Source: Leptospira ognonensis
Lineage (GTDB): Bacteria > Spirochaetota > Leptospiria > Leptospirales > Leptospiraceae
DNA: 64,000 nt
Assembly: GCF_004770745.1 (NCBI RefSeq)
Contig: NZ_RQGD01000023.1
Coordinates: 76,198-140,197, forward strand
Direction of reading: 5' to 3'
The notes below the pieces were generated by a model. That model was not told where the DNA came from. It saw nothing but the letters and a program-made list of their open reading frames with translations, and searched no databases. Shown in pieces: positions 46,054 through 55,073 of this stretch (positions are counted from its first letter, which is position 1; each line of letters starts with the position of its first letter). The position numbers were made by a program, and so were the translations under genes.

Positions 46054-46827
46054 TTGAACTTAAATCTAAAGGATAAAACTGTGTTTGTTTCTGGTGGGAC
46101 AAAAGGGATAGGTCTTGCCATTGTGAAAGGTTTTCTTGGCGAAGGTTGCAAGGTAGCCTGCATCGCTAGAAATGAAGACTTAATTGCTAGGATCGCTTCG
46201 GAGCTAAAACAAGAATATTTGGAAGAGAATCTACTTTGTCTGAAAGCGGATGCCACCCAGGAAGAAGAGTTAGTTTCGAGCCTAAAGAAAGTTACCGAAA
46301 GATTTGGAACGATTGATATATTAGTCTCAAATATAGGAAATGGAAAAAGTGTTCCAGATCCTCTTCCCGCAAAAGACCAATTTCGCACCGTTTGGGAAAC
46401 GAATTTTACCTCCGCAGAAAATTTAGTGCGAGTCGGTATGAACTACTTAACCCCGAAAGATTCCTCTATTCTTTTCATCTCTTCCATTGCGGGAGTTGAG
46501 GCCATCGGAGCACCCACTGATTATTCGGTGGCAAAATCAGCCTTGATTGCCTTATCCAAGAACTTGGCACGCAAACTTGCGCCTAACATCAGGGTGAACT
46601 GTATTGCACCTGGTAATATTTTTTTTCCTGGTGGTAGCTGGGAGGAGAAGGTAAAACAAGATCCCGATCGTGTGAACCTAATCATACAAACGACAGTTCC
46701 CATGAAACGTTTTGGCACTCCGGAAGAGATCGCTGATGCTGTTTTGTTTTTAAGTTCAGAGAGAGCTACTTTTATCACAGGAAGTTGTCTCATCGTTGAT
46801 GGTGGACAAACGGTAAGCCTTCACTAA
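46054..46827 (+). CDS. SDR oxidoreductase (FabG-like), first of two
   Basis: This 257-residue classical SDR starts at TTG. It has SGGTKGIGLAIV, DILVSNIGNG, ISSIAG, YSVAKSALIALS and the terminal FITGSCLIVDGGQTV, typical of FabG-type carbonyl reductases. Within the CMP-sugar cassette it probably oxidises or reduces a ring or chain carbonyl. Cofactor type cannot be fixed by eye. Confidence 0.85.
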   Translation: MNLNLKDKTVFVSGGTKGIGLAIVKGFLGEGCKVACIARNEDLIARIASELKQEYLEENLLCLKADATQEEELVSSLKKVTERFGTIDILVSNIGNGKSVPDPLPAKDQFRTVWETNFTSAENLVRVGMNYLTPKDSSILFISSIAGVEAIGAPTDYSVAKSALIALSKNLARKLAPNIRVNCIAPGNIFFPGGSWEEKVKQDPDRVNLIIQTTVPMKRFGTPEEIADAVLFLSSERATFITGSCLIVDGGQTVSLH

Positions 46828-46837
46828 AGGATATGTT

Positions 46838-47662
46838 ATGAACGAACTATTTTCTTTAAAAGACAAAGTGATTGTAATTACAGGTGCGGCGGGACTGCTC
46901 GGAAGACAGCACGCTGACGCTATAGCCTCGGCCGGAGGAATTCCGATCCTACTTGATTTATACAAAGAGCCCGTAGAAGAATATGCAAAAGTCCTGCAAG
47001 AAAAATACGGAGTCAGAGCAATAGGCTTTCAAGTGAACATTACAAAGGAAGAGGAGATTCGTGCAAATTGTACGGAAATTGTTCAAACTTTTGGAAGGAT
47101 CGATGGCTTAGTGAACAATGCAGCGAACAATCCGAAAGTCGAAGAGTCTTCGGATAAAAATTTCTCTCGTTTAGAAAATTTCCAATTTCATGTTTGGAAT
47201 GATGATCTCGCGGTCGGACTTTCCGGTGCATTCTTATGTTCTAAGTATTATGGCTTTGAGATCTCTAAGAACCCAAAGGGAGGGTGTATCCTCAACATTT
47301 CTTCGGATTTAGGTATCATTGCCCCTGACCAAAGGCTTTACCAAAAGCCAGGACTTCCCGAAGAGCTCCAACCGGTTAAACCAGTGACATACTCTGTCGT
47401 GAAAGCTGGACTCATAGGACTTACCAGATATCTGGCTACCTATTGGGCAGACAAAAATGTTCGGTGCAATGCGATTTGCCCTGGTGGAGTGGAAAACAAT
47501 CAGAACCCAGAGTTCATGAAAGAAGTCACCTCAAGAATTCCCTTGGGAAGAATGGCAAATAAGGATGAGTATAAAGGGTTAGTTGTATTTTTACTGGGTG
47601 ATAGCGCTAGTTATATGAACGGTGCGATAGTGTCAGCTGACGGTGGTAGAAGCGTATGGTGA
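46838..47662 (+). CDS. SDR oxidoreductase (PtmA-like), second of two
   Basis: This 274-residue SDR has VIVITGAAGLLGRQHADAI, DGLVNNAANNP, NISSDLGIIAPDQRLYQ and YSVVKAGLIGLTRYLATYW. The asparagine-rich NNAANNP and the LGIIAPDQRLY insert resemble PtmA, the flagellin-glycan oxidoreductase of Campylobacter, by my recollection. It supports a nonulosonate-like pathway. The downstream ABC transporter ATG lies ten bases after its stop, counted from the preferred start. Confidence 0.8.
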   Translation: MNELFSLKDKVIVITGAAGLLGRQHADAIASAGGIPILLDLYKEPVEEYAKVLQEKYGVRAIGFQVNITKEEEIRANCTEIVQTFGRIDGLVNNAANNPKVEESSDKNFSRLENFQFHVWNDDLAVGLSGAFLCSKYYGFEISKNPKGGCILNISSDLGIIAPDQRLYQKPGLPEELQPVKPVTYSVVKAGLIGLTRYLATYWADKNVRCNAICPGGVENNQNPEFMKEVTSRIPLGRMANKDEYKGLVVFLLGDSASYMNGAIVSADGGRSVW

Positions 47663-47672
47663 TTTGGCTGAT

Positions 47673-49385
47673 ATGAAATTCGAACAAATTGTAAAATTGT
47701 GGAACTACTTAAGTCCAAGACGCAAAAAGCAATACATTATTTTACTTATCTTTATGATGTTTACCTCCATCGTCGAGGTATTTAGTATCGGATCCGTCGT
47801 CCCTTTTCTCGCTGCGATCACATCTCCAGAAATCTTGTTTAATGATGCGAGATTTGTGCCTCTCTTAAAGAATTTAAATATCAACAAACCATCTGAGTTA
47901 TTATTGCCTGCGACCTTGATCTTTATGGTAGCCTCTCTCTTGTCTGGGGCCACACGGTTATTTTTAAGTTATGCCACCAATATGCTTTCTGTTGTTACAG
48001 GAGCGGAAATGAGTAAAGAGATTTACCAAAAAACTTTATATCAGCCTTTTGCGGTACATAACAATCGCAACAGTTCTGAAGTCATTAGTGGGATTATGGG
48101 AAAATCAAATAACGTAATTAGTTACGTATTGCAACCCATTCTAACGGTTCTCTCTTCCTTTTTTATCATTTCTGCAATTCTCGCTAGCCTAATGCTTATG
48201 GAACCGTATGTTACGATCGGTTCTTTTTCCATGTTTGGTTTTATGTATATTTATATAGCATATAGAACCAAACGAAAATTGGTCTCCAATGGAGAGGTTA
48301 TCAATAAAAATCTAACCTATATTTATAAATCATTACAAGAAGGCTTAGGCGGAATTCGCGAAGTCATATTAGATGGTAGTCAAAAGTTTTATATCGAGTT
48401 ATATAGTCAGTCCGATCTTCCTTATCGAAAGGCAATGGCAGACAATAGTTATCTATCATCCAAGCCGCGCTATATTATGGAAGCGTTTGGAATGGCCGCC
48501 ATGGCCATCTTTGCCTATGTATCCGCAGTAAATACAAATTCGATCTTAGCGATTGTGCCCATTCTGGGCTCACTTGCATTAGGTGCTCAAAAATTACTCC
48601 CCATTTTTCAACAGGTTTACGCTTCCTGGGCCAATGTAAAGGGAGCTGAAAAAATTATGGATGATGTACTTGGTTTACTTGGCCAGAAAATGCCTGAGAC
48701 CTCAGATTCAGATGGAAACCAAAAAAAATTGAAATTTGAAAATTTAATCGAAGTTAAAGACTTAAATTTTAGATATAATTCTGAGTTACCTCCGATTCTT
48801 ACAAATTTTAATCTTAAAATCGAAAAAGGTTCTAGGGTCGGCATCATTGGAAAGACAGGGGCAGGAAAGAGCACGCTTGTAGATATCATCATGGGACTAC
48901 TCGAACCTGAAAGTGGAAAGATCCTCATAGATGGTGTTGCCTTAGATGCGCAAAATTTAAGACCTTGGCAGAGAAATTTAGCACACGTACCGCAATCGAT
49001 CTTTCTCGCTGACACTTCGATCTTAGAAAATATAGCTCTCGGCATTCCCAAAGGCCAAATCGATATCGATAAAATCAAATTGGCGGCAAGACAAGCTCAG
49101 ATCGGGGAATTTGTAGAATCTTTGCCAGATGGATACAACACGTATGTCGGGGAACGCGGTGTTAGGCTCTCTGGTGGTCAAAAACAAAGAATTGGAATCG
49201 CTAGGGCTTTGTATAAAGAGGCTTCCGTCATTGTTTTTGATGAAGCAACGAGTGCCCTAGACAACGAAACCGAACAAGCGGTAATGGAAGCGATCAATCA
49301 ATTAGATAAAAGCCTGACCATCATCATCATCGCACACCGCTTGAGTACGATTGAAAATTGTGATAACATTGTATCCCTTACTTAG
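47673..49385 (+). CDS. ABC exporter, PglK/MsbA-like, fused TMD and NBD
   Basis: This 570-residue half transporter (I use the ATG at 47673; a GTG ten codons earlier would be inside the SDR stop region) has six N-terminal helices, then an ABC domain: Walker A GKTGAGKST, Q-loop VPQSIFLAD, signature LSGGQKQRIG, Walker B VIVFDEATSA and H-loop IIAHRLSTI. The N-terminus (VEVFSIGSVVPFL) resembles PglK, the lipid-linked oligosaccharide flippase. It ends about 10-15 residues after the H-loop, shorter than PglK. It may flip a lipid-linked glycan, a possible alternative to Wzx. Confidence 0.85.
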   Translation: MKFEQIVKLWNYLSPRRKKQYIILLIFMMFTSIVEVFSIGSVVPFLAAITSPEILFNDARFVPLLKNLNINKPSELLLPATLIFMVASLLSGATRLFLSYATNMLSVVTGAEMSKEIYQKTLYQPFAVHNNRNSSEVISGIMGKSNNVISYVLQPILTVLSSFFIISAILASLMLMEPYVTIGSFSMFGFMYIYIAYRTKRKLVSNGEVINKNLTYIYKSLQEGLGGIREVILDGSQKFYIELYSQSDLPYRKAMADNSYLSSKPRYIMEAFGMAAMAIFAYVSAVNTNSILAIVPILGSLALGAQKLLPIFQQVYASWANVKGAEKIMDDVLGLLGQKMPETSDSDGNQKKLKFENLIEVKDLNFRYNSELPPILTNFNLKIEKGSRVGIIGKTGAGKSTLVDIIMGLLEPESGKILIDGVALDAQNLRPWQRNLAHVPQSIFLADTSILENIALGIPKGQIDIDKIKLAARQAQIGEFVESLPDGYNTYVGERGVRLSGGQKQRIGIARALYKEASVIVFDEATSALDNETEQAVMEAINQLDKSLTIIIIAHRLSTIENCDNIVSLT

Positions 49386-49504
49386 AATGAGTATTTGAAT
49401 ATCAGGATTTTGAAAGAAATTCTCAATACATAATCTTAAATAAGAATCAGCAATCAATTTATAGTATTAAAAAGAATGAAAAATGAACCAAGGAAAAAAT
49501 AAAA

Positions 49505-50731
49505 ATGACAGCAAAGCTCTGCAGAGTGAGTAACACTCCTTTAAAACAAGTTCTGGATTTTGGTAAGCAACCATTAGGTAATGGATTTTTAGAAAAAAAA
49601 GATTTCGCCAATGAATATTTTTTTCCAATGTCTGTGGGATTTTCAGAAGTAAGTATGATGTTTCAGTTGCTTGAGCAACCAAATCCTGAAATTATGTTTC
49701 ACGATCATTATGCTTTTTACTCCAGTACCTCTGGTTTCATGGCAAATCATTTTAAACAATTTGCGGAGGAAGTTATCAATTCTGGTTATCTCTCAAAGAC
49801 CAGTCCCTTTGTCATTGAATTGGGTTGTAACGATGGAATTATGCTAAAGAATTTTGCCTCGAAAGGAATTCAACATTTGGGCATAGAACCTTCGTTAAAT
49901 GTCGCCAAAGAAGCTAACAAACATGGAGTCAGAACCAGGTCAGAGTTTTTTTCGGAAGAGTTAGCAGAGACTATCGTTAAAGAAGAAGGCCAAATCGATG
50001 CCTTTCTTGCAGCAAATGTGATGTGTCACATTCCAGATATACTCGGTGTTGTCAAAGGAATCAAAAAACTGCTTAAACCAACGGGTGTCGTGATGTTTGA
50101 AGATCCATACCTAGGCGATGTCATTGCAAAAACTTCTTATGACCAGATCTATGATGAGCATGTGTTCTTGTTCTCAGCTCTATCCATCAAATATCTATTT
50201 GGACTTTGTGATATGGAACTCATTGATTTACAACCTCAGAAAACTCATGGCGGCTCTATGCGTTACGTCTTGGCTCACAAAGGTGCTTATCCCGTTAAAA
50301 ACTCTGTTCCAGAAATCCTCGCGAAAGAAATGGCACAAGGTCTGGATAAATTAGAAACTTTCGATAAATTTAGAGAGTCCGTGGAACAGTCAAAAATCGA
50401 TTTGGTAAATTTACTCAAAGACTTAAAAGCAAAAGGTAAAAAGGTAGTCGGTTATGCGGCCACTTCTAAGAGCACGACAGTCTTAAATTATTGCGGAATT
50501 GGTCCAGACTTAATCGAGTATATATGTGATACAACTCCCATCAAACAAGGAAAACTTTCTCCAGGAATGCATATACCTGTGGTTCCTTATGAAACTTTTG
50601 CTGCCAATTCGCCTGACTATGCTTTCCTTCTCGCATGGAACCACGCAGAAGAGATTATGGGAAAAGAAAAAAAATACGTAGAATCTGGTGGAAAGTGGAT
50701 CATCCATGTTCCTAAAGTCCAGGTTTTGTAA
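49505..50731 (+). CDS. Sugar C-methyltransferase, NovU/TylCIII-like
   Basis: This 408-residue protein has the three-part C-methyltransferase layout: an N-terminal small domain (VLDFGKQPLGNGFL), a central SAM domain with FVIELGCNDGIML, and a C-terminal domain with VGYAATSKSTTVLNYCGI. Family members methylate C3 or C5 of dTDP-4-keto sugars. The N-terminal zinc knuckle is degenerate (one Cys, LCRVSNT, where two pairs are usual). The 119-base gap before it has a weak TATAGT box at 49460 and could hold a minor internal promoter. Confidence 0.82.
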   Translation: MTAKLCRVSNTPLKQVLDFGKQPLGNGFLEKKDFANEYFFPMSVGFSEVSMMFQLLEQPNPEIMFHDHYAFYSSTSGFMANHFKQFAEEVINSGYLSKTSPFVIELGCNDGIMLKNFASKGIQHLGIEPSLNVAKEANKHGVRTRSEFFSEELAETIVKEEGQIDAFLAANVMCHIPDILGVVKGIKKLLKPTGVVMFEDPYLGDVIAKTSYDQIYDEHVFLFSALSIKYLFGLCDMELIDLQPQKTHGGSMRYVLAHKGAYPVKNSVPEILAKEMAQGLDKLETFDKFRESVEQSKIDLVNLLKDLKAKGKKVVGYAATSKSTTVLNYCGIGPDLIEYICDTTPIKQGKLSPGMHIPVVPYETFAANSPDYAFLLAWNHAEEIMGKEKKYVESGGKWIIHVPKVQVL

Positions 50732-50760
50732 TTAGAATCTCGACGATTAGAATGTCGACT
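50731..50760 (+). repeat. Tandem 15-bp repeat, two copies
   Basis: ATTAGAATCTCGACG (50731-50745) is followed directly by ATTAGAATGTCGACT (50746-50760), with 13 of 15 bases identical. It begins at the last base of the C-methyltransferase stop and fills most of the gap before the second rmlC-like gene. The second copy contains the palindrome GTCGAC. Function unknown. Confidence 0.7.
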
Positions 50761-50773
50761 TGTATCAGCAAAA

Positions 50774-51343
50774 TTGAAAGTTACTAAAACCAACTTAGAC
50801 GGACTCATTCTCCTCGAGCCAAAAACTTACACGGACGAGAGAGGTTTCTTTTTAGAAACCTATGAAAGGTCTAGGTATAAAGCCGTAGGCGTTCCAGAGG
50901 ATTTTGTCCAGGACAACCATTCTCGGTCTGAGAATGGGGTTCTTCGTGGCATGCATTTCCAGGTCAAACGACCACAGGCACAACTGCTGACCGTTATGCG
51001 AGGAAAGATTTTTGATGTTTGCGTGGATTTACGAAAGTCATCAGAAACTTTTGGTAAGTGGTATGGCATCGAACTCAGCGATGTAGGTCCCAGGCAGATT
51101 TATATGCCACCAGGCATTGCCCATGGTTTCTGTGTTTTGTCGGACTTTGCAGACTTACACTACAAAGTGAGTCGAGCTTATGACCATTCAGATGAATCAG
51201 GCCTTTTCTGGAATGATCCAGACGTCGGCATTGCATGGCCCATTCAAACTCCGAAGGTTACTGCTCGCGACGCTGCTTATTTGAAACTTGCAGATCTCAC
51301 AATTGATAAATTACCGCATGAAATACCTCTCGAGAAAATATAA
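50774..51343 (+). CDS. Second RmlC-family dTDP-sugar epimerase
   Basis: This 189-residue cupin starts at TTG and is homologous to the rmlC upstream: DERGFFLETYERSR, GVLRGMHFQVKRPQAQLLTV, KIFDVCVDLRKSS and PGIAHGFCVLSD, so the catalytic His/Asp set is kept. Because it sits with a C-methyltransferase and not with the rhamnose genes, I infer a 3-, 5- or 3,5-epimerase for a different dTDP-deoxysugar (as in NovW or TylCVII-type pathways). Confidence 0.85.
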   Translation: MKVTKTNLDGLILLEPKTYTDERGFFLETYERSRYKAVGVPEDFVQDNHSRSENGVLRGMHFQVKRPQAQLLTVMRGKIFDVCVDLRKSSETFGKWYGIELSDVGPRQIYMPPGIAHGFCVLSDFADLHYKVSRAYDHSDESGLFWNDPDVGIAWPIQTPKVTARDAAYLKLADLTIDKLPHEIPLEKI

Positions 51344-51352
51344 GGAATCCTT

Positions 51353-51964
51353 ATGGAAGAAATAAAACTAAACCTTGGCTGCGCGTCTCGTCCTCTAAAA
51401 GGATATGTGAATATAGATATTGATACTATTGACCAAATGAAAGAGAGATATCCCAACCTTCAATTTGAAGAGGGGTTGGAAATCTTTCAGTATGATATCT
51501 TCCATTTGCCTTATCGGGACAGCGAAGTATCTGAAGTTCGTAGTGATTCCATGTTAGAACATTTATCTTATCTAGAGGAAAAGGAATTTTTCCTTGAAAT
51601 GGTCCGAGTACTCAGGCCGGGTGGGAGATTGGTCTTCTCTGTTCCAGATTTCGAAGACACAGTAAAAAAGTGGCTCAGTGCCGAAGATGATTGGAGAGAA
51701 TTTTATCGTAACGACGATGAGGCGATCGCCAAACAACATTGGTTTGGTCATTATTCTTATGCGACGAAAAGCCGGTGGGGATACTTAACAGCGAGTTTGT
51801 TTGGTCCACAAAACAGCCCCGGACAGTTCCATAAAAACTGTTATACGGAAGGTAAAATCCGCGCAATGCTCGGTAAACTTGGATTTGAGATTGTCGAGTT
51901 AAGCTTTTTTGATTGGAAAGGGGACAGAGATCGTATGATCCAGGTCTCTAGCATTAAAAAATAG
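51353..51964 (+). CDS. SAM-dependent methyltransferase (class I, small)
   Basis: This 203-residue protein starts KLNLGCASRPLKGYVNIDID and has RSDSMLEHLSYLEEKEFFLEMVRVLRPGGRLVFSVPD, the pattern of Methyltransf_11-type enzymes often found with glycosyltransferases. It is probably an O- or N-methyltransferase on the glycan. AAGGAA precedes the ATG. Confidence 0.84.
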   Translation: MEEIKLNLGCASRPLKGYVNIDIDTIDQMKERYPNLQFEEGLEIFQYDIFHLPYRDSEVSEVRSDSMLEHLSYLEEKEFFLEMVRVLRPGGRLVFSVPDFEDTVKKWLSAEDDWREFYRNDDEAIAKQHWFGHYSYATKSRWGYLTASLFGPQNSPGQFHKNCYTEGKIRAMLGKLGFEIVELSFFDWKGDRDRMIQVSSIKK

Positions 51965-51995
51965 AAATCACGTTGAAGGTAATTGAGCAAATCTC

Positions 51996-52961
51996 ATGAG
52001 AAATACGATCATCCATATAGGAGCCAATAAAACTGCTTCTACCACATTGCAGAGAGCATTGTTTTCGAAAAGCAACCATCTGCAGTACATTGGTGAAGAT
52101 GGGATTGGCTATCCTGATTATGCGAATGCTTTGAACTCTTTGATTTACGATGATGACCTTTACTACCAAAAAGAGGAATGTAAAAAATTATTTGAAAACA
52201 ACCTCGCGTCCCGAGAAGACAAAACATTAGTTTTTTCTAGCGAAGATGTACTAACAAGTACTGTTCCTGTCGCTTGTGCCAAACGACTTCACTCCTTTCT
52301 GCCAAACGCAAAGGTACTACTTGTCACTCGAAATCAGTTCACGGCTGTTCCCTCTTTTTATGCCAACCATGGCGCTTTTTTAAAACCAGCACCACCTTCT
52401 TACTTTAGAAGGCATGTATCTTTACAGGAATGGATATCTTTCCAAGAAATTTTTATCAAGTATGGGGCACTCGCAAGTTTTAAATACAATACCTTGGTTT
52501 CCATTTATGAAAATTTGTTTGGGGCAGATAATATTCATATATTATTATTTGAAGAATTCCAACAGGATAAGAAGAAATTTGCAGAAAAGCTTGGTGATTT
52601 ATTGAAGATTGAAGTGAAAGAAATTTTGGAAGCTCTTGAAGGAAGACACGAGAGAAAACGATACACAGGCAGAATGCTTACTTACAATCACTTCCGAACC
52701 AATTTTTTTTGGGGCGTAAAGTTTTCCAAATTTATACCTTTTGGCAATCCGTTGGTACGGAAGTTTTATGGTTTCCTGGAACAAGGAACAGCTGCAAAAA
52801 TTCCTCTAAACGATGAAATCAAAAAGAAAATTTCAGGATTATATGCAGTCGAAAATTCAGAACTTGATCAGAAGTATCATTTAAATTTAGCAAAATATGG
52901 TTATCCCATGATAAAGACAAATAGCAAGGAACAAGCATCAGGTGACAAATATGAATTTTGA
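51996..52961 (+). CDS. PAPS-dependent sulfotransferase-like protein
   Basis: This 321-residue protein has the 5'-phosphosulfate loop TIIHIGANKTASTTLQR (about 4-20) and the 3'-phosphate pattern VLLVTRNQFTAVPSFY, with R112 and S120 spaced eight apart as in known sulfotransferases. The substrate is likely a sugar. The cysC gene four genes downstream would supply PAPS, strongly supporting this role. It overlaps the DegT gene at its 3' end. Confidence 0.8.
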   Translation: MRNTIIHIGANKTASTTLQRALFSKSNHLQYIGEDGIGYPDYANALNSLIYDDDLYYQKEECKKLFENNLASREDKTLVFSSEDVLTSTVPVACAKRLHSFLPNAKVLLVTRNQFTAVPSFYANHGAFLKPAPPSYFRRHVSLQEWISFQEIFIKYGALASFKYNTLVSIYENLFGADNIHILLFEEFQQDKKKFAEKLGDLLKIEVKEILEALEGRHERKRYTGRMLTYNHFRTNFFWGVKFSKFIPFGNPLVRKFYGFLEQGTAAKIPLNDEIKKKISGLYAVENSELDQKYHLNLAKYGYPMIKTNSKEQASGDKYEF

Positions 52962-54087
52962 ACTGTTTGGTCCATCAATAACGGATCTAGAAATCAACAC
53001 TGTCATGGATGCCATGAAAAATGGTTGGTATGGTGAGAAAAAGTATTGGTATGTGGAAAATTTTGAAAAAGAATTTGCCAAATACCATGGTCGCGCTTAT
53101 GCGATTATGACTCCAAATTGTACAACGGCGATTCACCTTTTATTGCTTGGACTTGGGATCGGTCCAGGGGATGAAGTGATCGTTCCCGAGTGTACATGGA
53201 TTGCCTCTGCGACTCACATCACTCATGTCGGCGCCAAAACAGTGTTTGCTGATATTGATGAAAAAACATGGTGCATGTCTGCTGAAAGTTTGGAAAAGAC
53301 GATCACACCAAAAACAAAAGCGGTCATCGTCGTTGATCTGTATGGAAATATGCCTGATATGGATGCCATTCGAGAGATCACAAAAAAACATGGAATCTAT
53401 CTCATTGAAGATTCCGCTGGGGCTCTCGGTTCTGTATACAAAGGCCAAAAGGCGGGTAGCTTTGGTGTAGGATCTGTATTTAGCTTCCACAGAACAAAAA
53501 CGATTACTACAGGCGAAGGTGGAATGCTTTTACTCGATGACAAAAAGATATTTGAGAGATGCCATTTTCTGAGAGACCATGGAAGATCCAAAGAAGTTCA
53601 TTATTTTAACACAGAAGTTGCGTTCAAATATATGCCTACCAACTTACTTGCCTCGCTCGGATTTGCCCAATTCCAAAGAGTGGAAGAGTTAGTGTTAGCA
53701 AAACGTAAATTGCTATTATTTTATCGGGAAATCTTTTCCGACATTCCCGATCTCTATTTAAATCCAGAGCCACCAGAAGGTAGGAATGGAGCTTGGTGTA
53801 CGTCTCTCATTTTTGGACATAGCCACAATGTGACGAAGGAATCTGTCATGAAGGCATTGAATGAAAAGGGATTGGAAGGAAGGCCATTTTTCTATCCGCT
53901 CAGTTGCATGCCTGCATATGGCGGTGCCTCACCGGAGAAGGAAGCCAAAAATCCGATCGCCTACGATCTTTCGAAGAGAGGGATTTGTCTTCCGGCAGCA
54001 TTCCAAACGGACGCACAGAATTTACTAGAGTATTGCAATGCCATTCGTTCGATTATAGGTTTTCAAGAAAGGAAGGTTACATTTTGA
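52951..54087 (+). CDS. DegT/DnrJ/EryC1 sugar aminotransferase
   Basis: This 378-residue fold-type I PLP enzyme starts at the ATG with AGGTGA five bases upstream; a GTG three codons earlier is possible. LYGNMPDMDAI, IEDSAGALGS (D154) and SFHRTKTITTGEGGML (PLP lysine K183) mark the sugar 3- or 4-aminotransferase family. The TTGEGGM motif is closer to perosamine/PglE-type C4 enzymes than to FdtB/QdtB. With the next gene (a 3,4-ketoisomerase) the product could be a dTDP-amino sugar. The regiochemistry is uncertain. Confidence 0.87.
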   Translation: MNFELFGPSITDLEINTVMDAMKNGWYGEKKYWYVENFEKEFAKYHGRAYAIMTPNCTTAIHLLLLGLGIGPGDEVIVPECTWIASATHITHVGAKTVFADIDEKTWCMSAESLEKTITPKTKAVIVVDLYGNMPDMDAIREITKKHGIYLIEDSAGALGSVYKGQKAGSFGVGSVFSFHRTKTITTGEGGMLLLDDKKIFERCHFLRDHGRSKEVHYFNTEVAFKYMPTNLLASLGFAQFQRVEELVLAKRKLLLFYREIFSDIPDLYLNPEPPEGRNGAWCTSLIFGHSHNVTKESVMKALNEKGLEGRPFFYPLSCMPAYGGASPEKEAKNPIAYDLSKRGICLPAAFQTDAQNLLEYCNAIRSIIGFQERKVTF

Positions 54088-54494
54088 ATCATATATCAAG
54101 TGTTAGTATTAAGGAAATGCCGATTCATTTAAATGACCAGGGATATCTGGCAGCTTTTGATGCGGCAAAGGATTTTCAAATCGATGTGAAACGTTTTTTC
54201 ATCGTTTCTAGTCACAAAAATGCGCAGAGAGGAAAACATGCGCATAAAGCTCTGACGCAAATCCTCATTTGTGTCAGTGGTAGCTGTCGGGTACTCGTAG
54301 ATGATGGTCAGGAAAAAAAGGAATACCTTCTTGACCGACCCAATCTAGCACTAAAGATACCGAATCACATTTGGGCCGAACAAAACTCAGAATCAGATAA
54401 TACCGTACTCGTTGTTGCTTGTGATCTCCCTTTTGATGAGAACGATTACCTTCGTAACTACGATGATTTTTTAGAATTTAGAAAAGGGACGTAA
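54084..54494 (+). CDS. FdtA/WxcM-like dTDP-4-keto-6-deoxyhexose 3,4-ketoisomerase
   Basis: This 136-residue cupin starts at TTG overlapping the DegT stop (TTGA), with AGGAAGG upstream. The centre QRGKHAHKALTQILICVSGSCRVLVDDG carries H52 and H54 as in FdtA/QdtA, which shift the keto group from C4 to C3 before C3 amination. The pairing with DegT suggests a 3-amino-3,6-dideoxyhexose, which partly conflicts with the DegT motif noted upstream. The family also includes WxcM-type fused proteins. Confidence 0.85.
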   Translation: MNHISSVSIKEMPIHLNDQGYLAAFDAAKDFQIDVKRFFIVSSHKNAQRGKHAHKALTQILICVSGSCRVLVDDGQEKKEYLLDRPNLALKIPNHIWAEQNSESDNTVLVVACDLPFDENDYLRNYDDFLEFRKGT

Positions 54495-54500
54495 AGCCTC

Positions 54501-55073
54501 ATGACTTTATTTGATTTTACGGTCAGTCAGTCTGACAGAGCTAAGATGAAAAATCAGACTCCACTCGTGGTTTGGTTTACTGGATTATCTGGTTCCGGCA
54601 AAAGTACGATTGCCAATCGTCTGGAAGAAAAATTACACCAAGCGGGAAAACACACTTTCATTTTGGACGGTGATAACGTAAGACATGGGTTAAATAAAGA
54701 TTTAGGGTTTAGCGAATCAGATCGAGTGGAGAACATACGTAGAGTGGCAGAAGTATCGAAGCTTCTTTTTGATGCTGGCCTGATCGTCATCGTTACTTTA
54801 ATTTCACCGTTTCGTGCCGATAGAAATCTAGCCCGTAATCTATTTAAGAAAGGTGAATTTTTTGAAGTATTTGTAGATACACCACTGGATGTTGCAGAGT
54901 CTCGCGATCCCAAAGGTTTATACAAAAAAGCAAGAACGGGTGAGATCAAAAACTTTACCGGTATTAGTTCACCGTATGAGGCGCCAGATGCGCCAGACTT
55001 TCGTATCTTGACGACGGAGTGCTCTCCTGATGTTGCCAGCTCCCAAATCCTTTCGAGGTTTTTTAAAATTTAA
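54501..55073 (+). CDS. cysC: Adenylylsulfate kinase CysC
   Basis: CysC phosphorylates APS to PAPS, the sulfate donor. The 190-residue length matches. P-loop GLSGSGKS (28-35), [16 protein letters not shown] (55-70), [13 protein letters not shown] and ISPFRADR are all present. The sulfotransferase is three genes upstream in the same run, so a sulfated glycan is the likely outcome. ATP sulfurylase (CysD/N or Sat) is not in the window and must be elsewhere. Confidence 0.95.
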   Translation: MTLFDFTVSQSDRAKMKNQTPLVVWFTGLSGSGKSTIANRLEEKLHQAGKHTFILDGDNVRHGLNKDLGFSESDRVENIRRVAEVSKLLFDAGLIVIVTLISPFRADRNLARNLFKKGEFFEVFVDTPLDVAESRDPKGLYKKARTGEIKNFTGISSPYEAPDAPDFRILTTECSPDVASSQILSRFFKI

